64,000 nt of DNA, taken from Halichondria panicea (Eukaryota; Porifera; Demospongiae; Suberitida; Halichondriidae). Each line of letters begins with the position of its first letter. The stretch's first letter is position 1. The stretch lies in NCBI RefSeq assembly GCF_963675165.1, contig NC_087386.1:6454066-6518065 (forward strand), read 5' to 3'. The notes under the pieces are model-generated. The model did not search any database. It was not told where the DNA came from and saw only the letters and a program-made list of their open reading frames with translations. Shown piece after piece: positions 1 through 12,400 of this stretch. A program made the position numbers and the translations under genes.

Positions 1-600
1 GCAGCACCGCGGGTGCTGATGCCTCGGTGGAGGTGTAAAAATTAACTACAGCTACTATATAGCTATTATAGCAATAACTTTTATACACTGTCACACATTG
101 ATTATGATTATCATGATGAACATTTATACATTTTGCTGCATGTAGAACAGAGAAGCTCAACGAGTGGGTATTGATCGGCCATGATTGTTGTTAAAAACGA
201 TCGATGCCAAAAGTCCAAATGGCTGCTAGTATAGTAGCATCAGCAGAGCCTTGCAGCTCTCTTCTCACTCTTGCAGCTACCAATAGCTAGTGTTCTAGCT
301 AACTACTAAGTAGAGTAGCAACACTCGGTGAATAAGTTTTGCTACATACTCTTCTGAAAAGGCTGCAATGGCATTCCAAGTAAGCAAAACTAGGCATAAC
401 TCGAGAACGAAGCTTTATTTTGCAAATCCACAAGTTAATGTCCAAGAAAATGTTACTAGAAGCCCATAGAAACTCTTACTTCAAGTTCATTGATCCTTGA
501 GCAGCAGTCTACACACACACACACACACACAAACATATACTATACCGTATACCTCGCTTGCGCATGCGCACCGAGGTATAATGAATAGTGTAAGCAATTT
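1..600 (-). repeat. Interspersed-repeat tract (inverted relative to later copies)
   Basis: The first ~50 bases and positions 150-330 are reverse-complement relatives of sequence found next to the D-type ankyrin exons later on (for example around 16,050 and 17,900-18,030). Positions 330-600 resemble the end of the long interspersed repeat seen at 23.1-23.8 kb, including a short CA microsatellite at 511-531 and a terminal motif ending in a cgaggtata-like sequence. I see no coding exon here. A related fragment lies at 55,880-56,260. Confidence 0.6.
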
Positions 601-704
601 CTATATAGCTATAGTAATTGTAGAGCGAGGTTCTGCATTAGGTGTGTATTTTATAAATAGGTGGTACAGGCTGGCCAATGCTGCCCTTCTTTAATTGCCC
701 CATA

Positions 705-1023
705 CAGGGGCGGATCCAGGAATTTTGAAAAGGGGGGGCAGTTTGAAGAAAATTTTTACTAAAAGAAAGGTCAACAGTTTTTAAAAGCCCAATCAGTGTA
801 ACTTTTCTGATCACGGATTGATTGATGACCGTATGACATACATAGTAGCAGGAGATAGCAGAAATGGATGAAATCTTGCTCTTCAGCTTCAAAACTCTAC
901 AACTAGAGATCGTCTGCTGTTCTGCATGCTGCAATAATTGATTGTTGCTCTAAGCCACACCCACTTCGTGAGCCAGAAAGGGGGGACACATGCCCCTTGT
1001 GCCCTGCACTGGATCCGCCACTG
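705..1023. mobile_element. MITE family 1 (CAGGGGCGGATCCAG ends), oldest copy
   Basis: A short non-autonomous DNA element with terminal inverted repeats CAGGGGCGGATCCAG at the left and CTGGATCCGCCACTG at the right, and G-rich subterminal tracts. The flanks are ccata and ccatg, compatible with a 5-bp target duplication with one mismatch. It has no transposase. It is about 319 bp and more diverged than the copies in the 15-32 kb array. The CAG...CTG ends recall hAT-type elements, but the superfamily is inferred only. Confidence 0.75.
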
Positions 1024-1488
1024 CCATGCAGTGTGAAGTCGAAAAATATGGCCGACTAGCTAGTAAACTATGGCATTTTTCTTCAGTTTGTAGATAGATA
1101 GGAGCAAGAACTCTTCGAGCCGCTCTCAGGAATATCATAAACTGCTGGTAGGTCACTGTTTAGTTCTTGTTAGAGTCTTTCTTTGTCTAATATTTGACGA
1201 CTAAAATCGGCAATGACCACACGATCTTTGTGGCAAATTTTTTGCCATCTAGTTAGCGTACTGATAGCTAGCAAGCGCTGTAATAGTTACTTATGAGTAG
1301 TGCAACAGTATAGACACATCAAATAATAGCAATATCTTCCTTTCTCACAAAAAACAAAAAACAAAAACTCATGAATAATTCATGAGCAAACACTGCATCG
1401 TAACCTTAAGCAGACTTTTAGCGCAAACTTTTGGACCATTTATATGTGGGTCTGTGATGAGTGATCACACTATATTAACTCTGTACAG
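1024..1488. other. Non-coding stretch before the first visible ankyrin exon
   Basis: No coding exon is recognisable. The last ~40 bases are the intron that precedes A-type exons, ending in a ctgtacag acceptor. The gene presumably continues upstream of the window. Confidence 0.5.
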
Positions 1489-2763
1489 GATGGAACCACT
1501 GCATTGTATGTAGCTGCTCGGAATGGTCATGTGAGGGCAGTGGAATTGTTGATTGCAGCAAAAGTTCAAGTTAACATTCAACAAAAGGTGATCATTACTG
1601 CTAGTCAGCTCTTAGTAGTACTATTTGGATTTGTACAGGATGGTTGGACAGCATTGTACATTGCCAGTCAGGAGGGTCACTGTGGAGTTGTTAGAATGTT
1701 GTTGGAGGCCAAGGCTGATATCAACGTCAAGACTAATGTGAGTCACGCTGCATGGTGGTGTTTGTGTACTCTGATTCCATGGTTGAGTGTGTGTACTGTC
1801 ACCTCTGTGTTAGCCTCGTTTCCAGGTCGATTTTTTTCGAAGGGGGAAAAGGCCTGGTGTCCATTGCTTGGGTGTTAGTGCGCATGGTAATCGTGCACTA
1901 TAATGTAAAACGTTTGCAAACTAGTCCGTTTACTAGGAATATGTTCCGTAATACGTACTTCCATACTGAAGCTGTGGCTTATGCCCTCTATTGCGTTGGC
2001 CAAGAAAGCTGGCCGGTACACTTAGTCTGAAGTCTGAGGGTTCTACGATGGTCGTATTGTCGGGTTGTCTTCTCTAAGCAGTTAGGAGTACCACAGGAAG
2101 CACAAGGACTTGCTATAGTCCGTCTTTCCAAGCTCAGACATCCCGACCATACGACTGTCTTGAGGTAGACGAGAGCCTCTTCTGACTTCAGACTATATAG
2201 TGTGCAAGCCTTCTTGATCAACATAATAGAAGCACAGCATGGTAGATAGGGGAAAAAGAAGGGGATTCCCCATATTTTACAGCATAACTAAGCGTATGCG
2301 CACTATCAGTGGTCACCAGGCCGCAATTTTCCCCCTTCCATTCCTTACAAAAAAATTGGCTTGGGAACGAGGCTACCTCTGTGTATGAGTAGACTGAGTA
2401 GTGGAGAGTGTACAATTAGCTGGTCCAGTTGCTGTGACATATAATTATATATTTATGGTCTATAACAGAACAACTGGACAGCTCTGCATGTAGCCAGTGA
2501 TAAGGGACATGATGAGATAGTGAGAGTCCTCTTAGCAGCCAAGGCTACAGTCAACGCTCAGGACAAGGTTGGTTTTGTTGTACAATTCCCATAACACTAG
2601 TTGTGCAAACACATTTCCCACAACATGCTGTTTACATTGTTTTCCTCCTATGTACTGTATACAGTCGGGACAGACCCCTCTTTGGAGAGCCAGTCTCAGT
2701 GGTCACCAGAAATGTATGGAGCTCCTAATCGATGCTGGGGCAAATATTGATCTACCAAACAAG
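1489..2763 (+). CDS. Ankyrin cassette 1 (exons A, B, C, D)
   Basis: Exons: A 1489-1587, B 1639-1737, C 2469-2567, D 2665-2763, each 99 nt and one ankyrin repeat. A reads DGTTALYVAARNGHVRAVE, B DGWTALYIASQEGHCGVV, C NNWTALHVASDKGHDEIV, D SGQTPLWRASLSGHQKCM. The A-B intron is only about 51 nt. The B-C intron is ~730 nt and carries a MITE. All four have good GT...AG borders. This is the most diverged of the three tandem cassettes. Confidence 0.9.
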
Positions 2764-5700
2764 GTGAGTGTAAGTAGCTGTACACACATCTCAGAGGCCA
2801 CTAGCCACAGAGCCTCCCCATATCATGTTCTGTTGACCTGGTCCATTAGAAACCAGAGTGTTTGGTATAGTCTCCTGACATTATAGTGTAGATAGATATG
2901 CCTCGAGGCGTAGCTGCACGAGGTATACGGTAAAGCTGTATGAGTGATGTTGTGTAATGAGTGGATCTGTACTATCTTGACTCTGTACAGGATGGATTCA
3001 CTGCGTTGATTGTAGCTGCTCAGAATGGTCATGTGAGGGCAGTGGAATCATTAATTGCAGCAAAAGCTATAGTTGACATTCCACGGAAGGTGAGATTTAC
3101 TACTTGTCTGTTAGTAATTATTTGGATGTGTACAGGATGGATCCACAGCATTGTACATGGCCAGTCAGCGTGGTCACTGTGGAGTTGTTAGAATATTGTT
3201 GGAGGCCAAGGCTGACGTTCACAACAAGACTAATGTGAGTCACGCTGCATGGTGGTGTTTGTGTACTCTACTGATTCCATGGTTGAGTGTGTGTACTGTC
3301 ACCTCTGTGTTAGCCTCGTTTCCAGGTCGATTTTTTTCGAAGGGGGAAAAGACCTGGTGTCCATTGCTTGGGTGTTAGTGCGCATGGTAATCGTGCACTA
3401 ATGTAAAACTTTTGCAAACTAGTCCGTTTACTAGGAATATGTTCCGTAATACGTACTTCCATACTGAAGCTATGGCTTATGCCCTCTATTGCGTTGGCCA
3501 AGAAAGCTGGCCGGTACACTTAGTTTGAAGTCTGAGGATTCTACGATGGTCATATTGTCGGGTTGTCTTCTCTAAGCAGTTAGAAGTACCACAGGAAGCA
3601 CAAAGACTTGCTATAGCCCGTCCTTCCAAGCTCAGACATCCCGACCATACGACCGTCTTGAGGTAGACGAGAGCCTCTTCTGGCTTCAGACTAGTGTGCA
3701 AGCCTTCTTGATCAACACAATAGAAGCACAGCATGGTAGATAGGAGAAAAGAAGGGGATTCCCCATATTTTACAGCATAACTAAGCGTATGTGCACTATA
3801 AGTAGACACCAGGCCGCATTTTTCCCCATTTCATTCCTTACAAAAAATTTGGCCTGGGAACGAGGCTACCTCTGTGTATGAGTGGACTGAGTAGTGGAGA
3901 GTGTACAATTAGCTGGTCCAGTTGCTGTGATATATAATTATATATTTATGGTCTATAACAGAACAACTGGACAGCTCTGCATGTAGCCAGTGATAAGGGA
4001 CATGATGAGATAGTGAGGGTCCTCTTAGCAGCCAAGGCTACAGTCAACGCTCAGGACAAGGTTGGTTTTGTTGTACAATTCCCATATAACACTAGTTGTG
4101 CAAACACATTTATCACAACATGCTGTTTACATTGTTTTCCTCCTATGTACTGTATACAGTCGGGACAGACCCCTCTTTGGAGAGCCAGTCTCAGTGGTCA
4201 CCAGAAATGTATGGAGCTCCTAATCGATGCTGGGGCAAATATTGATCTACCAAACAAGGTGAGTGTAAGTAGCTGTACACACATCTCAGAGGCCACTAGC
4301 TACAGAGCCTCCCCATATCATGTTCTGTTGACCTGGTCCATTAGAAACCAGAGCTATAATCGTGTTTGGTATAGTCTCCTGACATTATAGTGTAGATAGA
4401 TATGCCTCGAGGCGTAGCTGCACGAGGTATATACGGTAAAGCTGTATGAGTGATATTGTGTAATGAGTGGATCTGTACTATCTTGACTCTGTACAGGATG
4501 GATTCACTGCGTTGATTGTAGCTGCTCAGAATGGTCATGTGAGGGCAGTGGAATCATTAATTGCAGCAAAAGCTATAGTTGACGTTCAACAGAAGGTGAG
4601 ATTTACTACTTGTCTGTTAGTAATTATTTGGATGTGTACAGGATGGATCCACAGCATTGTACATGGCCAGTCAGCGTGGTCACTGTGGAGTTGTTAGAAT
4701 ATTGTTGGACGCCAAGGCTGACGTCCACGTCAAGACTAATGTGAGTCACGCTGCATGGTGGTGTTTGTGTACTCTACTGATTCCATGGTTGAGTGTGTGT
4801 ACTGTCACCTCTGTGTTTAGCCTCGTTTCCAGGTCGATTTTTTTCAAAGGGGGAAAAGGCCTGGTGTCCATTGCTTGGGTGTTAGTGCGCATGGTAATCG
4901 TGCACTAATGTAAAACTTTTGCAAACTAGTCCGTTTACTAGGAATATGTTCCGTAATACGTACTTCCATACTGAAGCTATGGCTTATGCCCTCTATTGCG
5001 TTGGCCAAGAAAGCTGGCCGGTACACTTAGTTTGAAGTCTGAGGATTCTACGATGGTCATATTGTCGGGTTGTCTTCTCTAAGCAGTTAGAAGTACCACA
5101 GGAAGCACAAAGACTTGCTATAGCCCGTCCTTCCAAGCTCAGACATCCCGACCATACGACCGTCTTGAGGTAGACGAGAGCCTCTTCTGGCTTCAGACTA
5201 GTGTGCAAGCCTTCTTGATCAACACAATAGAAGCACAGCATGGTAGATAAGAGAAAAGAAGGGGATTCCCCATATTTTACAGCATAACTAAGCGTATGCG
5301 CACTATAAGTAGACACCAGGCCGCATTTTTCCCCCTTCCATTCCTTACAAAAAAATTGGCCTGGGAACGAGGCTACCTCTGTGTATGAGTGGACTGAGTA
5401 GTGGAGAGTGTACAATTAGCTGGTCCAGTTGCTGTGATATATAATTATATATTTATGGTCTATAACAGAACAACTGGACAGCTCTGCATGTAGCCAGTGA
5501 TAAGGGACATGATGAGATAGTGAGGGTCCTCTTAGCAGCCAAGGCTACAGTCAACACTCAGGACAAGGTTGGTTTTGTTGTACAATTCCCATAACACTAG
5601 TTGTGCAAACACATTTATCACAACATGCTGTTTACATTGTTTTCCTCCTATAAACTGTATACAGTCGGGACAGACCCCTCTTTGGAGAGCCAGTTTCAGT

Positions 5701-6379
5701 GGTCACCAGAAATGTATGGAGCTCCTAATCGATGCTGGGGCAAATATTGATCTACCCAACAAGGTGAGTGTAAATAGCATCTCAGAGGCCACTAGCCACA
5801 GAGCCTCCCCATATCATGTTCTGTTGACCTGGTCCATTAGAAACCAGAGCTATAATCGTGTTTGGTATAGTTGGTGTACAGTAGACTCTCGTTAATCCGG
5901 CCACCCTTGGGACCATGCAGCTTGGCCGGAATAGCGAGGTGGCCATACTTCAGATAATTAGCCGCGGCTTAAAAACGACCTTACCTCGAATCTAATCACT
6001 GATTTGCAGTTCTTGTCTCGAGGATAATGAAAGATAATGAATCATTCTGCTCTCTATTTAAGTGTAATCCAATTTTATTTACTAAACCAGACCCAAAACA
6101 TCATATCCGGCCGTAATACACATATAAAATTACATTGACAACGTTATTTGGGACAGCCAGCACTGGCCGGTAAACGGAATAGCGAGTGGCCGTACTTCAG
6201 GGTGAGTTTTGTGCAGTAAACATAGAGGTAGTATTCCTGCCAAACCAAATGGCCGGTATATCGAGGTGGCCGTACTTCAGAGAGCCGGAATAGCGAGAGT
6301 CTACTGTATATCTCCTGACATTATAGTGTAGATAGATATGCCTCGAGGCGTAGCTGCACGAGGTATACGGTAAAGCTGA

Positions 6380-6436
<57 letters not shown>

Positions 6437-9400
6437 TGCGTGTTCCAGTTGTAACCGAAAACTATGTTCAGCTTCTGTATTTAAAGAAAAAGAAGCCAGT
6501 TTCATAATAGTGGCTATTTTAAGCTTATTTGTTTGCTGGCATAGCCAAAGATAACTGGTCCAGACACTGTCTAGAGCTAGTTGTTTTTTCTGGCTGGTTG
6601 CTGCATGCAGTAGGTACGTGGAGGGAGGGGCTGACTAATTGCATCAAGAGGGGGAGTGGCTCTGTACCGTTCGCTTGGAGGGAGGGGCTGGCTGCTCATA
6701 TTCTGTCCACGCTGTGCAAGGCTTTGAGTGTGGACAGGAGCCTTGGTGTGGACGAGCTCTCTTTTTCCTAGTTGTCTTCTTGTTTGAATAGTGTTGCTAT
6801 GTGGTAGTCATGCAAGCTTATATAACTGGATGCAATCAGATGAGACAATGCACAGTGCCTCGGGGTTTATGACAGTAAACCCCTCTACACTGTACATTAA
6901 CTAATACATATACCCCACTTGGGGTCTGTATCATAGTAACTACCATAAACTCCCTTGCCTTGAGGACGCACTGATTTTATACTAGATGTACGCAGCCAAT
7001 AAAAGCTAGACACTTACTAGGGCAGGACAGATAGGTGGGGCTCGCTAAACACCAGGAAGGCTGGAGGAAGGGGAATTACTGATTGGACATTGACAAGTTA
7101 GTGCGTAGAGCTAGAAGCTTAGCACTGGCTACAAGCTATACTAGGAGTGCATGAATGAATACATGCACTCTTGGCTATACGCACAAGCTTTTTGTTGAAT
7201 AGTTTTTGAGACTGTTAGCTAGTTGTATCCAAGGTAAAGTAGCTTGGGTAGCAAGTACTTTTCATTCCAGTGGGTATAATTATAACACTTAATTATTGTC
7301 CACGTTGCACTATACATTCGAATTTATGGCAAACGTAAACCATATTTGGTCTTAGGGCTTCGCTCTTGTCCTCGGAGGTTTACTGCCATAGGTTCTGCTG
7401 TAGTGGACAATAAGTAACCAATCACCTTCACTTCCAAGCTGCGTTACTTCTAAGTGGCCTCATCCGGGTTAGTAGTGACCTCTGACCTTCCTAACTAGGA
7501 AGTGAATTGCCCTAATGGGCTTCCGTAGGTTAGGGTTGTGGTGTTTGAGTACTCTGCTGATTCCATGGTTTAGTGTGTGTACTGTCACCTCTGTGTGTGA
7601 GTGGACTGAGTAGTGGAGAGTGTACAATTAGCTGGTCCAGTTGCTGTGATATATATGGTTTATGGTTTATGGTCTATAACAGGACAACATGACAGCTCTG
7701 TATGAAGCCAGTAGGAATGGACATGATGAGATAGTGAGGGCCCTCTTAGCAGCCAAGGCTACAGTCAACATTCAGCGCAAGGTTGGTTTTGTTGTACAAA
7801 CATATTTCCCACAACATGCTGTTTACATTGTTTTCCTCTTATATGTACAGCCGGGACAGACCCCTCTTTGGACAGCCAGTTTCAGTGGTTACCAGAAATG
7901 TATGGAGCTCCTAATCGATGCTGGGGCCAATGTTGATATACCCAATGAGGAGGTGAGTGTAAGTAGCCGTACACACATCTCAGAGGCCACTAGCCACAGA
8001 GCCTCCCCATGTTCTGTGTAGAGAGCACTCAGAGGAGGTCTGACAACCTGTGCGCCTAACATTAATTTTTGCTGAATCAGCATTTTCATATAACTTGCCT
8101 TTAGAGGTACGTGTAGACTCCTCTGTCTTGTATTGTTAGGTCTAGTTTTAGTAATAGGAGCTCTAACTCTCTCAAGTATAAAGACAATTTCAGCAATTTT
8201 AATTCTAGGCGTACGGTTGTCGGACCTCCTCTAGATCTGTATAGTGTAGATAGTCATGTGATATTGTATAATGAGTGGGTCTGTACATGTGCATGGTGAG
8301 TGATGGTTCACCTGCTCACACTATCTTGACTCTGTACAGGATGGAACCACTGCGTTGTTAGTAGCTGCTCGGAATGGTCATGTGAGGGCAGTGGAAGTGT
8401 TGATCGCTGCGAAAGCTCAAGTTGACTATCAAGATAAGGTGAGATTTACTGCTCAGTTGTCTGTTAGTTATTATTTGGATGTGTACAGGGTAGAGGGACG
8501 GCATTGCACTTTGCCAGAGTCCCTGTTGAGTTGTTAAAATAGGGTTAGCTAGGGTTAGGGTTGTGGTGTTTGAGTACTCAGCTGATTCTATGCATGGTTG
8601 AGTGTGTGTACTGTCACCTCTGTGTATGAGTGGACCGAGAGTGTCCATTTGCAGTGATATATAATTATATGGGTAGCGGAGAGTGTCCATTTGCAGTGAT
8701 ATTATGATATCTGTGCCAGTAACTACACGAGTGCCTGCAAGGCACGAGTGACAGTTACTATAGACACGGACGAGTGATAATCATCAGTATCCATGGGATA
8801 ATGCATTTATTGCTTAGCAACCAAAATGCAGGTTGAATCTGCGCATGCGCGACATGTGGTTGCTTTATCAATCACAAGGATGCGTAGCAATAAAATTGAG
8901 TTTCTCCTAGTTGAAGACGAGTTTAAGAGAAAGAAAACAGACAAAGAAATAATACTCTAGAACAACAGGAGAGCTTGCAGAAGGCTACTAAAAGATTTTG
9001 TAAAGAAAAAAAGACAAGAAAAACGTTGACAACCAGCAATCCCGTTTTGAAAATAGATAGTTCTGAATTCGAAGGATAAACAGCATGTGCTTGCTTTCTA
9101 TCATGCTCCAGTGTATCAGAAGAGGAAACATGGACCGCTATAGCAAAAGAAAAGTGTGACAACCGTTTTGTTGCAAACGAATTACAAAAGCCTGAACAGG
9201 CTTAAATAATGGTGGTGCAGTACACTTCTACATGTGCAGTATTCCGCTCAAAGCACTCATTCCCAATACTGATGCCTGTTAGATGCATTAAATATGACTG
9301 CTGAAACTGAACACTGACAACCTCCTGACCCTCAGCCTCACTGCAAAAGAGCAAAGAAGTTATACAGAGCATCAGAAAACATGAAAAGATACTGATGAAC

Positions 9401-12400
9401 ATTGCATTGCATGATCATAAGTGTGTAAACTATTGTTCTCTCACTGCTGAAAACGTTTCATTCCAATTAAGAATCACTTCCTAGTGTGCATAACAAGTGT
9501 GCAATAATACTTCCGGGTGCATGTGCGATATGGAAAAATATCTTCACAGTCGGTGATGAGTCGCTTCCTGTGCAATTTGAATGTAAAACGCTGATGTCAG
9601 CACTTATTAATAATTAAATGGGTAGTGGAGAGTGTCCATTTGCATATGGGAGGTGATCACTGCCAAAATTAGCAGTAAAAAATGATGCTGTTTTTTTTAC
9701 AGAGGTGTTTTTAAAAAATGATGCTGTTTTTTTACAGAGGGTTTTAAAAAAATGGTGCTGTTTGTTTCACAGAGGTGTGTTTTACAAAATGATGCTGTTT
9801 TTACAGAGGGTTTTAAAAAATGGTGCTGTTTTTTTACAGAGGGTTTTATGTTCCTTTTTGTAGATCTATTTTGTAGAGAGCTAGTTGTCTTGAATTCTGG
9901 CGTTTTATTGTCAGCAATATCTCAAAGAGCGCTTGGCCGTGAGATAGTGAATGACTTTGCAGCCTTTAGACTACTTGAGGTATGAACAGTATTTTGTGGA
10001 TAACGTTTGAACGGTGTATATTCAACAATGGGTTCAATGCATTTGTCGGCAAAATCACACTGTTCTGGCTGTTGAATAGCATCACGATTGACTAGATAAA
10101 TACCAGTGGTATGAAAACCAGCAACAATGCATGTTGCTGGTGGTCATGGACTCCAGCCAGGCTTTACTAAAGAGCCTCCCAAAGTTGTAGTCACAAATGA
10201 CTTTCTCAGGGTGGGTGGTTTTAAAGTCATGACAAACTCTCTTCCAATGTTGTTTGAACGGACTAAAACCCCCTTTGTCCAGTGGCTGGGTTAAATGAGT
10301 TGTGTTTGGTGGCAGCAAAAAAAAATAAGTATAAGTATAAAAAAAAGAGAGAGATAGAGTATAACCCCATTTTCAGCAGCAAAAGCAACGGTGTCAGGGA
10401 AATAATGAGAAGTATGACCATCCATGAACAGAATTATAGGTCTGCTTGCAGGAGCATATCTCATAAATAGTTTCCTAAACCACGAGTCAAAAGTAATGCT
10501 GTTTGTCCACCCATTCTTCGAAAATCCATAAACAGTTCCTGGTATTTCCCCAGTTACCATTTCGGGGACCATCGTTTTTCTTTTCCAAACGATCAAAGGT
10601 GGGATCACTTGGCCAGCAGCACTGACACAAGCAATGACTGTGACTTGCGCCTTAGATCCACTGGAAATACAAAAGGCATTCTTCTCTCCACGAATATGAA
10701 TAGTTTTGTTTGACTTGGGATCAAAAGCAAAGCCAGTTTCGTCCATATTATAATAGAGAGCTGGATAATCAGCAAGTCTTGTTTCTTGAAGGGTAGTCTC
10801 CAAAAGATTGAAGTAACTATCGATGCTCTGGCTCTGGAAACTGATAGTGTTGCAGGAGTTCGGCTATCCAAAAGGGGGTGCCGACAGATGAATTTGCTCT
10901 ACCACCCGTTAGTCACACTACGCTCCACACCTTTACGAGCTAGCAATCTAGACACAATATTAAAAACATCTTTCTTTGTGCGGCCATAGCCAACATCGGC
11001 AGAAGTGAGCAGAAACTTAACAAGGTCTCTTTCTTCTGATGAAGACAGTAATGATCGAGGACCTGGCCTCACACCAGGTAATATTTTTCCCAATTTCTGA
11101 TCATTTAGGGTTGTTCAGGGAATCCCATAGAGTTCAGAGGCTTTGGAGACACTCATACCACTATAAACAGCTTCCATTGCCTCCCGCATAGATATATCAG
11201 ACCACTGTCTATATGTGCTGGAACTTTCATTGTCGGTATAAGTTTATGGTGGTTCCGGTATCTTAGTGGACTATGATCCCTCAGTGTAGGGAGTAAACAG
11301 GCTCTATAAAAACAGTAACATTAATATAGTCACTCCGACTCAGTTCAACCTACCTGTTTTCTCTTTGAGCTGCAAAATCCATACAGTGATGCATCACTAA
11401 CCATGATAATGCTAACCAGAGCTGTGGTAACCTAGACTACCTTCTGGGCTGTACTGTACCCCTAGCTTGTTGAGTAGAGAGGATCACTGACCATAGGGCC
11501 TTGCGCCTGTGGCAATTTATAGAGCGCAAGCTTTATTTACCAAAGTTGTGCATTAATAATTATTACCTGCAACTGAGTGTTAAGTTTGTTGGGAGGGAAC
11601 AGCTCGGGAAGCTTCCGTGACAGTTTTTCGTCATGCTCTACCAGGGTGGGGCTCACATTCAGCTGTTGCTGCTTTGCCCCCTAGTAGTGCTCACTAGCTA
11701 GAGTTATGCCAAGAAGTATAGTTATATACCGTATAGCGCGAAATTTTCGAGGGGCTTAATTTTCGCGGATTTCGTGGGTTGGAATTCTACACAAAAATTA
11801 AGTCCACGAAAAGTGTTCGTTAATAAGAATTACCTGCTACATGCAAATATTTAAAGGCGTGGCTTCCGGTAAACAGTCATTCCGCGAACATTGTGCAACG
11901 AAATGGCTTTTAGAGGCCAATCCACGAAATATAAGTGCCTCGAAAATTTCGCGCTATACGGTAGTTCTGGTAGTTTCGTTGCTTGGTGAGTATGCAAAGA
12001 CGGAGATAAATGTCGGTCTGACGAAAATTGAACTATTCGGCAGCTCACTTCGCATGACCACCATTCCGTCTGCAAGCAAGTTATTCTTTCTAACTTTTTG
12101 GGAGCTGTTTCTCTCATACCCGTCTATAAGTCCATGCAGTTAGTTTTGTAGAAAATCGTCTTGTACTTCGTGCAATAGCCGCCGATTATAGGTGTCTGAC
12201 GAAGTCGATTACTTACTCTAGTTGAAAGCACAAAGCTGCTGCTAAAGGCTTTTGACAGACTCGAGTGCAAGAGCAAGGGGGAGGGTAGGGCAAGCTCAAG
12301 TGCCTTAGCGGTGCCGTCTATGCCTACGTCCTCTAGCTCTACGTCTGCTTCCCAAACCCAAAGTGCCTCAAAGTTGGAGATGAACAAACTCTTTAATTGG

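Noticed and set aside
6381-6442. Possible coding Thr/His-rich peptide on the minus strand
   Set aside because: It is a translation of the GT/CGTG microsatellite.
9752-9985. 77-codon plus-strand frame beginning in the tgctgtttttt array
   Set aside because: Low-complexity translation of transposon end repeats, with no homology expected.
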